Assembly: GCF_018613325.1 (NCBI RefSeq)
Contig: NZ_JAGGQJ010000033.1
Span: 62,001 to 126,000 of the forward strand
Origin: Bacillus sp. ISL-34
GTDB taxonomy: Bacteria; Bacillota; Bacilli; Bacillales; DSM-1321
Reading direction: 5' to 3'
Length of the DNA stretch: 64,000 nucleotides
Shown here: piece after piece, positions 1 through 8,513 of the stretch
Numbering within the stretch: position 1 is the first letter of the stretch
Layout of the letters: the number at the start of each line of letters is the position of its first letter
Notes under the pieces: generated by a model
The model's database searches: none
The model's input: the letters and a program-made list of their open reading frames with translations, nothing else
What the model was told of the DNA's origin: nothing
Translations under genes and position numbers: made by a program

Positions 1-1133
1 AAGATATGAACCAGGTAGAAGTGAACAATTACAAAGTTGGGGATCAAGTTAAAGCAACCGTTTCAAAGGTGGAAGAAAAACAGGTCATTGTCGATGTGGA
101 AAACAGCAATATTGATGGAATCATACCAATCAGTGAGCTTTCAAGCCTGCATGTCGAAAAGGCGTCAGATGCCGTTTCGGAAGGTGATGCATTGGAGCTG
201 GAAGTCATTAAAGTCGAAGAAGAAGCTCTCATTCTATCAAAACGTAAAATTGACGCTCTTAAAGCATGGGATGACCTGGAATTGAAATTTGAAAATGGAG
301 ACGTATTTGAGGCTGAAGTTAAAGATGTCGTCAAAGGCGGGCTTGTTGTAGATCTAGGCGTACGTGGTTTTGTTCCGGCTTCTCTAGTAGAAGACTATTT
401 CGTTGAAGACTTTTCTGATTACAAAAACAAAACTTTAACATTCAAGATCGTTGAGCTTGAGAAAGACAAGAATCGCTTAATCCTCTCGCATCGGGCAGTC
501 GTCCAAGACCAAAAGGAAAAGCAAAAAGCAAACGTTTTGGATAAGATTGAAAGCGGGCAAGTGCTTGAGGGCGTGGTCCAAAGGATTACCGATTTTGGTG
601 CATTCGTGGATATTGGAGGCGTAGACGGCCTTGTCCACATTTCCCAGCTTTCCCATCAGCATGTCGACAAGGCATCCGATGTCGTTTCCGAAGGGGATAA
701 AGTGCAAGTTAAAGTACTATCCATCGATCGTGATAATGAAAGGATCTCACTTTCCATTAAGGATACCCTTCCGGGACCTTGGGCAGGCATTTCAGAAAAA
801 GCTGCCAAAGGCTCTACACTGGAAGGTATCGTCAAACGCCTTGTTTCTTTCGGTGCATTCGTGGAGATTTTTCCAGGGGTAGAAGGGCTTGTCCATATTT
901 CACAGATTTCCCACAAGCATATTGCCACACCGCAAGAAGTGCTTAAAGAAGGCCAGTCTGTCGAAGTGAAAGTGCTGGAAGTCAATGAAACGGATCAACG
1001 CCTTTCATTGAGCATTAAGGAACTTGAAGAACCTCAAGCCAATTACAACACATCGGATTATGAGATCCCTGAAGAATCGAAGGGCTTTCAGCTAGGTGAA
1101 ATGATCGGTGATCAATTGAAAAAACTAAAATAA
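1..1133 (+). CDS. ypfD: S1-domain RNA-binding protein (30S ribosomal protein S1 homologue), 5' end at window edge
   Basis: A protein of four consecutive S1 (OB-fold) repeats, at roughly residues 10-80, 98-165, 186-254 and 272-340 counted from the ATG at 6. The repeats carry the typical 'FGAF/GLVHISQ' signatures. Proteins of this family bind single-stranded RNA and associate with the ribosome; the shorter Firmicute version is not thought to be as essential as enterobacterial S1. The frame stays open upstream of the ATG at 6 (codons GAT and probably GAA), and the B. subtilis protein has a few residues before the matching Met, so the true start probably lies just outside the window. The order ypfD-fni is that of B. 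subtilis. The C-terminus ends in GDQLKKLK, matching the family. Confidence 0.93.
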   Translation, partial: DMNQVEVNNYKVGDQVKATVSKVEEKQVIVDVENSNIDGIIPISELSSLHVEKASDAVSEGDALELEVIKVEEEALILSKRKIDALKAWDDLELKFENGDVFEAEVKDVVKGGLVVDLGVRGFVPASLVEDYFVEDFSDYKNKTLTFKIVELEKDKNRLILSHRAVVQDQKEKQKANVLDKIESGQVLEGVVQRITDFGAFVDIGGVDGLVHISQLSHQHVDKASDVVSEGDKVQVKVLSIDRDNERISLSIKDTLPGPWAGISEKAAKGSTLEGIVKRLVSFGAFVEIFPGVEGLVHISQISHKHIATPQEVLKEGQSVEVKVLEVNETDQRLSLSIKELEEPQANYNTSDYEIPEESKGFQLGEMIGDQLKKLK

Positions 1134-1140
1134 GATAATA

Positions 1141-2199
1141 ATGGTGATGGCCTTGGAGAGAAAACAACGAAAATTAGATCATATAGAATTTGCGCTAAAG
1201 ACAGGGCAGCAGTATAAAACCGGACTAGAAGATATTTCGTTTATTCACCAAAGCTTACCAGGTATTTCCTTGAATAATGTGAACCTTACAGCAGAAGTTG
1301 GCGGACTTGTATTAAGTTCGCCAATTTTTATAAATGCGATGACCGGAGGCGGAGGCCCTGAAACCGAAAAATTGAATGGTGACCTAGCCATTGCTGCACG
1401 GGAAACAGGAATCGCCATGGCTGTTGGATCTCAAATGGCAGCCATCAAGGATTCTAGCCAGCAAGCTTCTTTTAAAGTTGTAAGGCAGGAAAATCCTGAT
1501 GGTGTGTTGATTGGTAATCTCGGTGGTGAAGCAACAGTCGAACAGGCTAAGCGGGCCAGCGAAATGATCGGGGCAAATGCCCTTCAGATTCATATCAATG
1601 TAATTCAAGAATTGACGATGCCTGAAGGGGACAGGGATTTTGCGGGTACCCTTTCGAGAATAGAAGAAATCAACAGAACGATCGGAATTCCTGTCATCGT
1701 AAAAGAGGTTGGATTCGGGATGAGTATGGAAACGGTGCAGCAATTACATTCTGTAGGTGTTTCGATCATTGATGTAGGAGGGTTTGGCGGAACGAATTTT
1801 GCTAAAATCGAAAATGAGAGACGCGCGAAAATACTCGGATATTTCAATGAATGGGGCATACCTACGGCCGCTTCGATTGTTGAAGCAGTTAATGTTTCAC
1901 CACAGCTATCAGTCATTGGATCAGGTGGCATTCAAAGTCCTTTGGAAATTACAAAAAGTCTGGCATTAGGAGCGAAAGGTGTCGGATTGGCCGGACATTT
2001 CCTCAAGCTCTATAAAGAGTTGGGCTTGGAACAACTGATTAAAGAAATAAATTACATACATGAAGATTTAAAGATCATCATGACTGCACTCGGGTGTGGT
2101 AATATCTCAGAGCTAAGGAAATCAAAATTAGTCATCAAGGGCAATACCTATCATTGGTTATCTCAAAGGGGCATTGATTGTTCGGCATATGCTAAATGA
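1141..2199 (+). CDS. fni: Type 2 isopentenyl-diphosphate delta-isomerase (FMN-dependent)
   Basis: Interconverts isopentenyl and dimethylallyl diphosphate, supplying primers for the prenyl chains of menaquinone and undecaprenyl phosphate; it uses reduced FMN and Mg2+. At 352 aa it has the usual length. Visible signatures are the early MTGGGG loop (about residue 67), the 'HINVIQE..MPEGDR' segment (about 150), the [11 protein letters not shown]-phosphate loop and GSGGI near residue 260. It starts only 7 bases after ypfD stops, and the Shine-Dalgarno sequence is weak. ATG 1141, ATG 1147 or TTG 1153 are all possible starts. The first is given, and the family N-terminus (…ERKRQHINHAL…) would also suit 1147. 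A strong terminator follows. Confidence 0.93.
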   Translation: MVMALERKQRKLDHIEFALKTGQQYKTGLEDISFIHQSLPGISLNNVNLTAEVGGLVLSSPIFINAMTGGGGPETEKLNGDLAIAARETGIAMAVGSQMAAIKDSSQQASFKVVRQENPDGVLIGNLGGEATVEQAKRASEMIGANALQIHINVIQELTMPEGDRDFAGTLSRIEEINRTIGIPVIVKEVGFGMSMETVQQLHSVGVSIIDVGGFGGTNFAKIENERRAKILGYFNEWGIPTAASIVEAVNVSPQLSVIGSGGIQSPLEITKSLALGAKGVGLAGHFLKLYKELGLEQLIKEINYIHEDLKIIMTALGCGNISELRKSKLVIKGNTYHWLSQRGIDCSAYAK

Positions 2200-2207
2200 C
2201 TGTCCAC

Positions 2208-2256
2208 AAAAAGAAGCATCTCAATTGAAACGAATTGAGATGCTTCTTTTTGTTCA
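2208..2256. terminator. Rho-independent terminator after fni (bidirectional with ypzI)
   Basis: A perfect 19-bp inverted repeat, AAAAAGAAGCATCTCAATT (2208-2226) and its complement at 2233-2251, around a 6-nt loop. A-rich and T-rich flanks let it end both fni on the plus strand and ypzI, which converges on it from the minus strand. Confidence 0.9.
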
Positions 2257-2265
2257 GGGATAGAC

Positions 2266-2397
2266 TTAACTATTCCTTTTTCGTGCCTCTTCAGGGCTTT
2301 CCATTCTAGTTGCCCCTTTATGATCCAGTGACTGGTCCCTGTCGGACTCCACCCGTTTACTTTCTTTCAATTTCTTCTCTTGCCGATCTTTTCCCAT
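2266..2397 (-). CDS. ypzI: YpzI family small protein (43 aa)
   Basis: A 43-residue, highly charged protein beginning MGKDRQEKKLKESKRVESDRDQ and ending EEARKRNS. I recognise it as the YpzI family of Bacillus, whose function is unknown. A strong AAAAAGGAGGTG ribosome binding site lies 6 bases before the ATG on the minus strand (start codon 2397-2395), and the stop is the TTA at 2266-2268. No membrane segment or cysteine is present; it is probably soluble and disordered. In B. subtilis a gene of this name also lies beside yphA, which supports the call. Converges on fni. Confidence 0.82.
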   Translation of the reverse strand: MGKDRQEKKLKESKRVESDRDQSLDHKGATRMESPEEARKRNS

Positions 2398-2510
2398 GTT
2401 TACACCTCCTTTTTAAATGATAGTGAGAAGGTTTTCCTTATTAAATGCCGTGCTTTACGTTTATACTTTGAATAAACTAGCCATAATGTTCCTAAAAGGG
2501 GGGGCGCTGC

Positions 2511-3131
2511 ATGGATGGAATTATATTTTATTGGATTTCATGGATAGTTTGGGTCATTGTCATGTTTTTTATTCCGAAAACGGTTCCCTTTCGTTTTGAT
2601 TTTCTTTTTCATCTATTAGCCGTTATGGTATTGGCTGGCTATAAACTGGAGGTTCCCTTGGTTTCCGTGCAGCTGAGCGGGCCGTATCTTTTCTTTATAC
2701 TGTGTGTGTATATTAGGAAGAAATCAATCATCAAGGTGATGGAACTTATCAGCGGAAGTCTTATTATCACTCTCGCTTATGCCAGTTTTCAACTTTTTTC
2801 CTTGCTTGATCCGATATGGCTCATCATGAAACCGTCTTATCTTTTGTGTATTTTCCTGAATTATCTTATCCTATTACTTTTTAAAAATTGGAAACATCGA
2901 TTGTTCGTCCTTTTAATTGGGATGATGATGGGAGATATCATATATTCTGGATTGCTTGCTTACCACTCTTTACCTTATGTGGCCCTTGCTTACGCATGGC
3001 ATGACAATGCAGTGCTGGTATTGGGCGTAAACATACTGTGGAGAATGTTGGAACTGGTTGGCCAATACATTTATTCAATATCCCAATCGAGATTTTTATC
3101 AAAACAAGGAAAAGAGAATTTTAATCAATGA
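2511..3131 (+). CDS. yphA: YphA-like polytopic membrane protein
   Basis: A 206-aa very hydrophobic protein with about six to seven predicted membrane segments (residues about 4-20, 28-50, 55-70, 75-98, 108-122, 130-150, 165-190). Its function is unknown. Its place directly before der and after fni/ypzI, and its length (B. subtilis YphA is about 199 aa), identify it. The start ATG at 2511 follows an AAAAGGGGGGGC purine run 7-8 bases upstream. The gene could be co-transcribed with nothing else, since 511 non-coding bases follow it. No catalytic motif is visible. Confidence 0.75.
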   Translation: MDGIIFYWISWIVWVIVMFFIPKTVPFRFDFLFHLLAVMVLAGYKLEVPLVSVQLSGPYLFFILCVYIRKKSIIKVMELISGSLIITLAYASFQLFSLLDPIWLIMKPSYLLCIFLNYLILLLFKNWKHRLFVLLIGMMMGDIIYSGLLAYHSLPYVALAYAWHDNAVLVLGVNILWRMLELVGQYIYSISQSRFLSKQGKENFNQ

Positions 3132-3642
3132 AGAGTATGGTGAAAAATTAAGGAAAATAGGTATAGGGTATTAGCGCTTTATCAAAAGGTTCTTGCTAAA
3201 TGTAACAAACTGGAATTGGAAGGCTTTTATTCATACAATCATTGTTGATTGGCGAGAAATTTGTTACTATAGGATAGTTAGAGGTCTGTAGATAATCGTA
3301 AAATGCTCTAAACAATTAAAAAGGAAGCCGTATGCCGAAGCTTTCTTCATTTTTTTGGGCTGTTTATAATCAAGTATGAACATGCAGAGGGGTCAGCTTC
3401 ACGTCACCTTAGGAACACTGGGGCGTCAAGTGGACAAACTGCCCGTGAATACTTGATACGTTTAACTGAACATCAGTTGGGAATTCTCTTACTGATGAAA
3501 GATTCCTTTAAATGATGATGGAATACAGCCTTTTCCTTTAAAAGGAAATAATGAAAATCAATAATGCAAAGCAACCGTAATAAATGCATTCATGAATTTC
3601 GTGACTTTGACAGAGATATAGTAGCAGAAAGGGTGAATAGCA
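3132..3642. other. Intergenic region yphA-der (511 bp) with terminator-like and other stem-loops
   Basis: I see no convincing protein gene here. The B. subtilis region holds yphB, which is not recognisable. Elements: a possible promoter (TTGATT 3245-3250, 17 nt, TATAGG 3268-3273); a stem AAGGAAGC/GCTTTCTT (3321-3328 and 3340-3347) followed by TTTTTT, like an intrinsic terminator; a dyad ATCAAGTAT/ATACTTGAT (3369-3377 and 3449-3457) enclosing 71 nt; and a tight hairpin AACTGA-aca-TCAGTT (3464-3478). A 15-codon ORF from 3332 overlaps the first stem and is not credible. The stem series suggests a structured leader for der. Confidence 0.5.
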
Positions 3643-4953
3643 ATGCCAAAACCGGTAATTGCGATAGTCGGTCGTCCGAACGTGGGAAAATCGACAATCT
3701 TTAATAGAATAGTTGGAGAACGGGTTTCGATAGTCGAAGACGTTCCTGGAGTGACTCGGGACAGGATATATAGTTCTGGTGAATGGTTGACACATGATTT
3801 TAACATTATTGATACAGGTGGAATTGATATCGGTGACGAGCCGTTCCTGGAACAAATTCGCCAGCAGGCAGAAATTGCCATCGACGAAGCTGATGTGATA
3901 ATTTTTATGACGAATGGTCGTGAAGGAGTAACGGCTGCTGATGAAGAAGTCGCTAAGATTCTCTTTAAATCGAGAAAGCCAGTTGTCCTTGCAGTAAATA
4001 AAGTCGATAACCCAGAAATGAAGGATCAAATTTATGATTTCTATGCGTTAGGTTTTGGCGATCCATTCCCGATCTCCGGGTCTCATGGACTTGGTCTTGG
4101 TGACCTTCTGGATGAAGCGGCCAAACATTTCCCTGAATTCAGCGGCCAGGATTATGATGATGATGTCATTAAATTCAGTTTGATTGGTAGACCGAACGTA
4201 GGTAAATCATCTCTGGTCAATGCATTGTTAGGTGAAGAACGTGTCATTGTAAGCGATATTGAAGGTACGACTCGCGACGCGATTGACTCTCCGTATAAGT
4301 ACAATGGCAAAGAATATGTCATTATTGATACAGCAGGGATGCGGAAAAAAGGTAAAGTGTATGAAAGCACAGAAAAATATAGCGTACTTCGTGCATTAAG
4401 GGCAATTGAACGTTCAGACGTTGTTCTTGTGGTCCTGAACGCTGAAGAAGGCATTCGTGAGCAGGATAAAAAAATTGCCGGATATGCCCATGAAGCGGGT
4501 AGGGCGGTCATCATCGTCGTCAATAAGTGGGATGCCATCGAAAAAGATGAAAAAACGATGAAGGATTTTGAAGAAAAGATCCGTGCCCATTTCCTATTCT
4601 TGGATTATGCGCCAATCATTTATCTTTCTGCCTTAACAAAAAAACGGACACATACCTTAATACCGGTCATTGATCAGGCTAGTGAGAATCATGCTATCCG
4701 GGTTCAGACAAATGTATTGAATGAAGTGGTCATGGATGCCGTGGCGATGAATCCGACACCGACACATAATGGCAACCGTTTGAAAATTTATTATACGACT
4801 CAGGTAGCGATCAAGCCGCCAACTTTCGTTGTATTCGTTAACGATCCGGAGTTATTGCATTTCTCATATGAGAGATTTTTAGAAAATCGAATTAGGGATG
4901 CCTTTGGTTTTGAAGGAACACCAATACGAATTTTTGGACGCCAGAGAAAATAG
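3643..4953 (+). CDS. der: Ribosome biogenesis GTPase Der (EngA)
   Basis: An essential GTPase with two tandem G domains and a C-terminal KH-like domain, needed for 50S subunit maturation. The G1 motifs GRPNVGKST (residues 10-18) and GRPNVGKSS (182-190) are both intact, as are the G3 motifs DTGG and DTAG and the G4 motifs NKVD and NKWD. The length of 436 aa is exactly that of the Bacillus family. The ATG at 3643 is preceded by AAAGGGTGA. The gene ends 16 bases before the gpsA start, so the two are probably co-transcribed, as in B. subtilis. Confidence 0.97.
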   Translation: MPKPVIAIVGRPNVGKSTIFNRIVGERVSIVEDVPGVTRDRIYSSGEWLTHDFNIIDTGGIDIGDEPFLEQIRQQAEIAIDEADVIIFMTNGREGVTAADEEVAKILFKSRKPVVLAVNKVDNPEMKDQIYDFYALGFGDPFPISGSHGLGLGDLLDEAAKHFPEFSGQDYDDDVIKFSLIGRPNVGKSSLVNALLGEERVIVSDIEGTTRDAIDSPYKYNGKEYVIIDTAGMRKKGKVYESTEKYSVLRALRAIERSDVVLVVLNAEEGIREQDKKIAGYAHEAGRAVIIVVNKWDAIEKDEKTMKDFEEKIRAHFLFLDYAPIIYLSALTKKRTHTLIPVIDQASENHAIRVQTNVLNEVVMDAVAMNPTPTHNGNRLKIYYTTQVAIKPPTFVVFVNDPELLHFSYERFLENRIRDAFGFEGTPIRIFGRQRK

Positions 4954-4969
4954 TAAAGGTGGTTATACC

Positions 4970-6022
4970 ATGGTGAAAGATAAAGAAAGTATCGCAGTGA
5001 TTGGAGCAGGGAGCTGGGGAACTGCTTTAGCGCTCGTGATCGCTGATAACCAGCATGAAGTGAGATTGTGGGGACATAATCAGAATCAAATCAATGAAAT
5101 AAATCAAAATCATACGAATGAAAAATACTTGCCTGGGATTGAATTGCCTTTAGGGATTAAAGGTTATTCTTCGATTAAGGAAGCATTGGTCGGGATTGAA
5201 ATAATAATTTTGGCTGTGCCGACCAAAGCCTACCGGGAAGTGCTTGGTCAGATCAAAGAGGCTCATGATAAGCCATTGACAATCGTTCATGTGAGTAAGG
5301 GGATTGAACCTGATTCCCTGCTTCGTATATCGGAAATGATTGAAGAAGTCTCATCGGCGGATTGGCTTAAAGATATAGTGGTTCTTTCAGGACCGAGTCA
5401 TGCTGAAGAAGTCAGTCTACGTCACCCGACAACAGTTGCCGTTTCTTCAAAGAATATGAAAGCTGCCGAAAGGGTTCAGGACATCTTTATCAATAATAAT
5501 TTCCGTGTGTATACAAATCCGGACTTGATTGGCGTTGAAATCGGAGGGGCATTAAAGAACATCATTGCATTGGCTGCCGGCATTACGGATGGTTTAGGCT
5601 ATGGGGATAATGCCAAGGCTGCCTTAATGACACGAGGATTGGCTGAAATATCCCGTCTAGGGGTGGCCATGGGGGCTAACCCACTAACGTTTTCAGGTTT
5701 AGCTGGGATTGGAGACTTGATCGTCACTTGTACAAGCGTACATTCCCGTAATTGGAGAGCTGGGAATATGCTTGGTAAAGGGCAAAAGCTTGAAGAAGTT
5801 TTGGAAAACATGGGTATGGTCGTTGAAGGTGTCAGAACCACTAAAGCCGCCTATCAGCTAGCTCAAAAGTACGAAGTGAACATGCCGATCACTGAAGCCC
5901 TGTACGATGTTTTATTCAATGGGGAAGAAGTGAAAAAGGCAGTTGACCTCTTGATGAATCGTTCAAAAACGAATGAGATGGAAGAACTTTTTAACATTTT
6001 GGATAGCAGACAGCAGGATTAA
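4970..6022 (+). CDS. gpsA: Glycerol-3-phosphate dehydrogenase [NAD(P)+]
   Basis: Reduces dihydroxyacetone phosphate to sn-glycerol 3-phosphate for phospholipid synthesis in the cytosol. The Rossmann motif GAGSWGTA lies at residues 12-19 and the catalytic-domain motif [13 protein letters not shown] near residue 190. The start is the ATG at 4970, giving 350 aa (B. subtilis about 345) and a good AAAGGTGG site 7 bases upstream. The reading frame stays open further back inside der, but those codons overlap der in another frame. Pairs with der. A perfect palindrome terminator lies about 140 bases downstream. Confidence 0.96.
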   Translation: MVKDKESIAVIGAGSWGTALALVIADNQHEVRLWGHNQNQINEINQNHTNEKYLPGIELPLGIKGYSSIKEALVGIEIIILAVPTKAYREVLGQIKEAHDKPLTIVHVSKGIEPDSLLRISEMIEEVSSADWLKDIVVLSGPSHAEEVSLRHPTTVAVSSKNMKAAERVQDIFINNNFRVYTNPDLIGVEIGGALKNIIALAAGITDGLGYGDNAKAALMTRGLAEISRLGVAMGANPLTFSGLAGIGDLIVTCTSVHSRNWRAGNMLGKGQKLEEVLENMGMVVEGVRTTKAAYQLAQKYEVNMPITEALYDVLFNGEEVKKAVDLLMNRSKTNEMEELFNILDSRQQD

Positions 6023-6159
6023 AATTCGAAACTGTTGATTTTTATAAAAGAATTTCATTAAATTAGGCATTTGATGATGCGCCTTGCCGTGTATCAGCAT
6101 ACAATGCAACGAAAGTAAACTAGTAATTTGACCTCGGCACGGGGGATTTAGTCAAATGA

Positions 6160-6191
6160 GCAGAAGATATCTAGATATCTTCTGCTTTTTT
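6160..6191 (+). terminator. Terminator after gpsA
   Basis: A perfectly palindromic 26-bp sequence (6160-6185, GCAGAAGATATC and its complement with almost no loop) followed by six T. It ends the der-gpsA transcript and separates it from the inserted putrescine module. Confidence 0.85.
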
Positions 6192-6236
6192 ATGGGCAAA
6201 AAATCATCCGTTCTCTTATGAATAATTGAATAGGTT

Positions 6237-6252
6237 ATTCAAATTTGCATAA
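6237..6252. promoter_or_regulatory. Candidate upstream activator site for the permease gene
   Basis: ATTCAAATTTGCATAA differs by one base from the ATGCAAATTTGCATAA dyad in front of patA (10709-10724). It lies about 50 bp upstream of the -24/-12 promoter and overlaps a second dyad, TTGAATA-ggt-TATTCAA (6226-6242). This is the position expected for binding of the enhancer-binding protein encoded at 8514. Inferred, not tested. Confidence 0.6.
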
Positions 6253-6302
6253 AAGCATTCTACATATTTCCTTGTTTTTTGTTAAAAATCGACTATTTTT
6301 TT

Positions 6303-6317
6303 TGGTATGAAAATTGC
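6303..6317 (+). promoter_or_regulatory. Sigma-54 (SigL) -24/-12 promoter of the permease gene
   Basis: TGGTAT-GAAAA-TTGC preceded by T matches the sigma-54 consensus TGGCAC-N5-TTGC with the invariant GG and GC at the right spacing. The transcript would begin near 6328. A CCAGAAAAGTT/AACTTTTCTGG hairpin lies in the leader (6354-6380). Confidence 0.72.
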
Positions 6318-6403
6318 GAGGTGTAATATGACCAAAAAAATTATAAGGGAGGCCAGAAAAGTTGGTTTAACTTTTCTGGCTAAAAAAGGAAGGGGAATGA
6401 TAC

Positions 6404-7756
6404 ATGCAAACAGGTAATCTGAAAAGGTCTTTAAACTTGTGGCATATCGTATTGCTTGGTGTTGGATATATGACGCCGATGGTTGTTTTTGATACATTTG
6501 GGATAGTTTCCGAAAAAACGGGGGGGCATGTGCCAACCGCTTATGTCATTGCTCTTTTAGCGATGTTGTTTACTGCAGCCAGTTATGGAAAAATGGTGAA
6601 AATTTATCCGCAGGCAGGTTCATCCTATACTTACACACAAAAAACGATCAATCCACATTTAGGCTTCCTTGTCGGGTGGTCTTCGTTACTTGATTATTTA
6701 TTTTTACCGATGGTGAACGGCATTTTAACAAAAATATACTTAACTGCCCTTTTTCCGGAGGTATACCCGTGGATATGGGTGGTGGCATTTGTCCTTTTAA
6801 TGACAGTCATTAACTTATTCAATGTTAATTTTGCAGCCAACTTCAATAGCTTCCTTGTTTTTTTTCAAATGTTGGTCATCGTTATTTTTGTCGGACTTGT
6901 CGTTAAAGGGGTCATGGGTGGAGAAGGGACTGGAGAGGTCTTATCGGTTCAGCCATTCTTCGGGCCTCATATGGAAATGTCGACGCTCATAACAGGTGCT
7001 ACAATCCTGTGTTTTTCTTTCTTGGGGTTTGACGCAGTCACTACTTTATCGGAAGAAACACCGAATCCATCCAAAACGGTTCCACAGGCCATCTTTTTGA
7101 CTGCCCTTATCGGAGGGGTTTTATTTGTGACGGCATCATTCTTTACACAGTTATTTTTCCCGGATGTTTCCCGTTTTAGCGATCCTGAAGCCGCTTCTCC
7201 GGAAATTGCCCTTTTCGTGGGCGGGAAGTTATTTCAAGCCTTCTTTCTTGCAGGAACTTTATGCGGTACCCTTGCCTCTGGGCTTGCATCTCATGCTAGT
7301 GTTTCTAGGTTGTTGTATGTCATGGGGCGTGACCAAATGATCCCGAAAAAACTATTTGGGTTTGTCCACCCCAAATACAACACGCCATTTTTTAATGTCA
7401 TATTTGTCGGGTCCATATCAATGGTTGCCTTATTCCTTGATTTGGTTACCGCCACTTCCCTCATAAACTTTGGGGCTTTAATTGCTTTTACTTTCGTGAA
7501 TATTTGTGTAATCGTCCATTCAATAAGAAACAAAAGCTTCAGAACGATTAAAGGATTTCTTTCAACTATTCTGTCCCCGGTTTTAGGTGCTGCATCGGTC
7601 TTCATCCTTTGGCTTAATCTCGAGAAGAGTTCATTGATCCTAGGAATAGTATGGGCGGTAATCGGGATTGGTTATCTTCTGTATCGGACGAAATGGTTTA
7701 CGGAATCTCCCCCGCTATTCCGTTTTGAAGAACACAGTGAATTTACTAATTCATGA
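6404..7756 (+). CDS. APC-family amino acid/polyamine permease, PuuP-like (probable putrescine importer)
   Basis: A 450-aa inner-membrane protein with about 12 membrane segments. The N-terminus [20 protein letters not shown] and the [14 protein letters not shown] and [13 protein letters not shown] segments are typical of the APC superfamily branch that includes the putrescine importer PuuP. Substrate assignment rests on context: the same sigma-54-type promoter and upstream dyad occur before patA, and the activator gene lies between. Start ATG 6404 has AGGAAGGGG about 8 bases upstream. Between gpsA and yphE this gene is foreign to the B. subtilis order. Another amine or amino acid as substrate cannot be excluded. 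Confidence 0.8.
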   Translation: MQTGNLKRSLNLWHIVLLGVGYMTPMVVFDTFGIVSEKTGGHVPTAYVIALLAMLFTAASYGKMVKIYPQAGSSYTYTQKTINPHLGFLVGWSSLLDYLFLPMVNGILTKIYLTALFPEVYPWIWVVAFVLLMTVINLFNVNFAANFNSFLVFFQMLVIVIFVGLVVKGVMGGEGTGEVLSVQPFFGPHMEMSTLITGATILCFSFLGFDAVTTLSEETPNPSKTVPQAIFLTALIGGVLFVTASFFTQLFFPDVSRFSDPEAASPEIALFVGGKLFQAFFLAGTLCGTLASGLASHASVSRLLYVMGRDQMIPKKLFGFVHPKYNTPFFNVIFVGSISMVALFLDLVTATSLINFGALIAFTFVNICVIVHSIRNKSFRTIKGFLSTILSPVLGAASVFILWLNLEKSSLILGIVWAVIGIGYLLYRTKWFTESPPLFRFEEHSEFTNS

Positions 7757-7773
7757 ACGAAGGAGGTTGTTAT

Positions 7774-8215
7774 TTGGCTGATGAGAAAATGAAAAGGTCT
7801 TTAACGCTCTTTCTATTCGGTTTTTTGATCGTGGCATTAGCAAACGGTGATTTAGCACTTATGGGATTGCCGCAGAGATATCACATGGAATGATTCCGGT
7901 AGCCTGCCTGCTCGCATTAATGGAGATGCTATTCACACCGTATATGATGGACAGAAAGGCGCAAAAGTCTATTAATACATATGCCGGTTTTCTTATAGGT
8001 TGGTGGATACTGAGGGATTATTTATTCATTTCAAGGGTCAATTACTTGTTGTTCAGCATTTTTTTCAGCAGCTTTTCCTTTTGTACCGGCCTTTGCATGT
8101 GTGCTCAATTTACTGATTATTGTGACGGTTATCAATGTCATGAGGGTGAAAATGGCTACTAACATTCGTCTCCTTGCTTTTCATGATCATATTCATCGTC
8201 ATATCTATCCGTTAA
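7774..8215 (+). pseudogene. Decayed second PuuP-like permease (frameshifted, truncated)
   Basis: A good ribosome binding site (GAAGGAGG, 7760-7767) precedes a TTG start at 7774 and the peptide LADEKMKRSLTLFLFGF, which parallels the start of the upstream permease. The frame then stops at 7888, but a shifted frame continues with IAAEISHGMIPVACLLALMEMLFT and a GFLIGWWILRDYLF segment. Later a third frame reads AAFPFVPAFACVLNLLIIV. So at least two frameshifts and loss of roughly two thirds of the gene are visible. Closest in style to the intact permease at 6404, hence a decaying tandem duplicate or relative. No functional product is expected. Confidence 0.8.
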
Positions 8216-8371
8216 TTTACATACAGGGAATGATCAAGTAAAAGTGAAGGTAGCAGAAACTATGAAAGCGTAAAGCCGGTTTAAGCAAAGGCGATCCTGA
8301 TCAGTAAATTATAAGGAAAGGGAACGGTCCAATATTAAATAAGTGTAAGGTGCATAGCAGGTTTTAAGGTC

Positions 8372-8402
8372 AAAAGGGTCCGTTAAAGGGCCCTTTTGTT
8401 GT
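8372..8402 (+). terminator. Terminator-like hairpin before the sigma-54 activator gene
   Basis: AAAAGGG (8372-8378) pairs with CCCTTTT (8391-8397) around a 12-nt loop, with T residues following. It sits in about 300 bp of non-coding sequence (8216-8513) between the permease remnant and the regulator. Apart from a possible -10 (TAAAAT near 8477) nothing else was recognised there. Confidence 0.55.
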
Positions 8403-8513
8403 GGAATAAAAAAAGGTAAATGCTGGATACGGGTAATCGTACATGTTATTTTTTATCTAGCAATTCAGAATTGTGATAAAATATAGGTTAGGTTACAAAA
8501 GGAGAGTGAAACT

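Noticed and set aside
656-985. 109-codon minus-strand frame inside ypfD
   Set aside because: Lies fully opposite a clear S1-domain gene, has no ribosome binding site and no recognisable family.
3332-3379. 15-codon frame upstream of der
   Set aside because: Overlaps a terminator-like stem; too short and without a good binding site.
3538-4029. 163-codon minus-strand frame at the start of der
   Set aside because: Antisense to a highly conserved GTPase; composition reflects the opposite strand.
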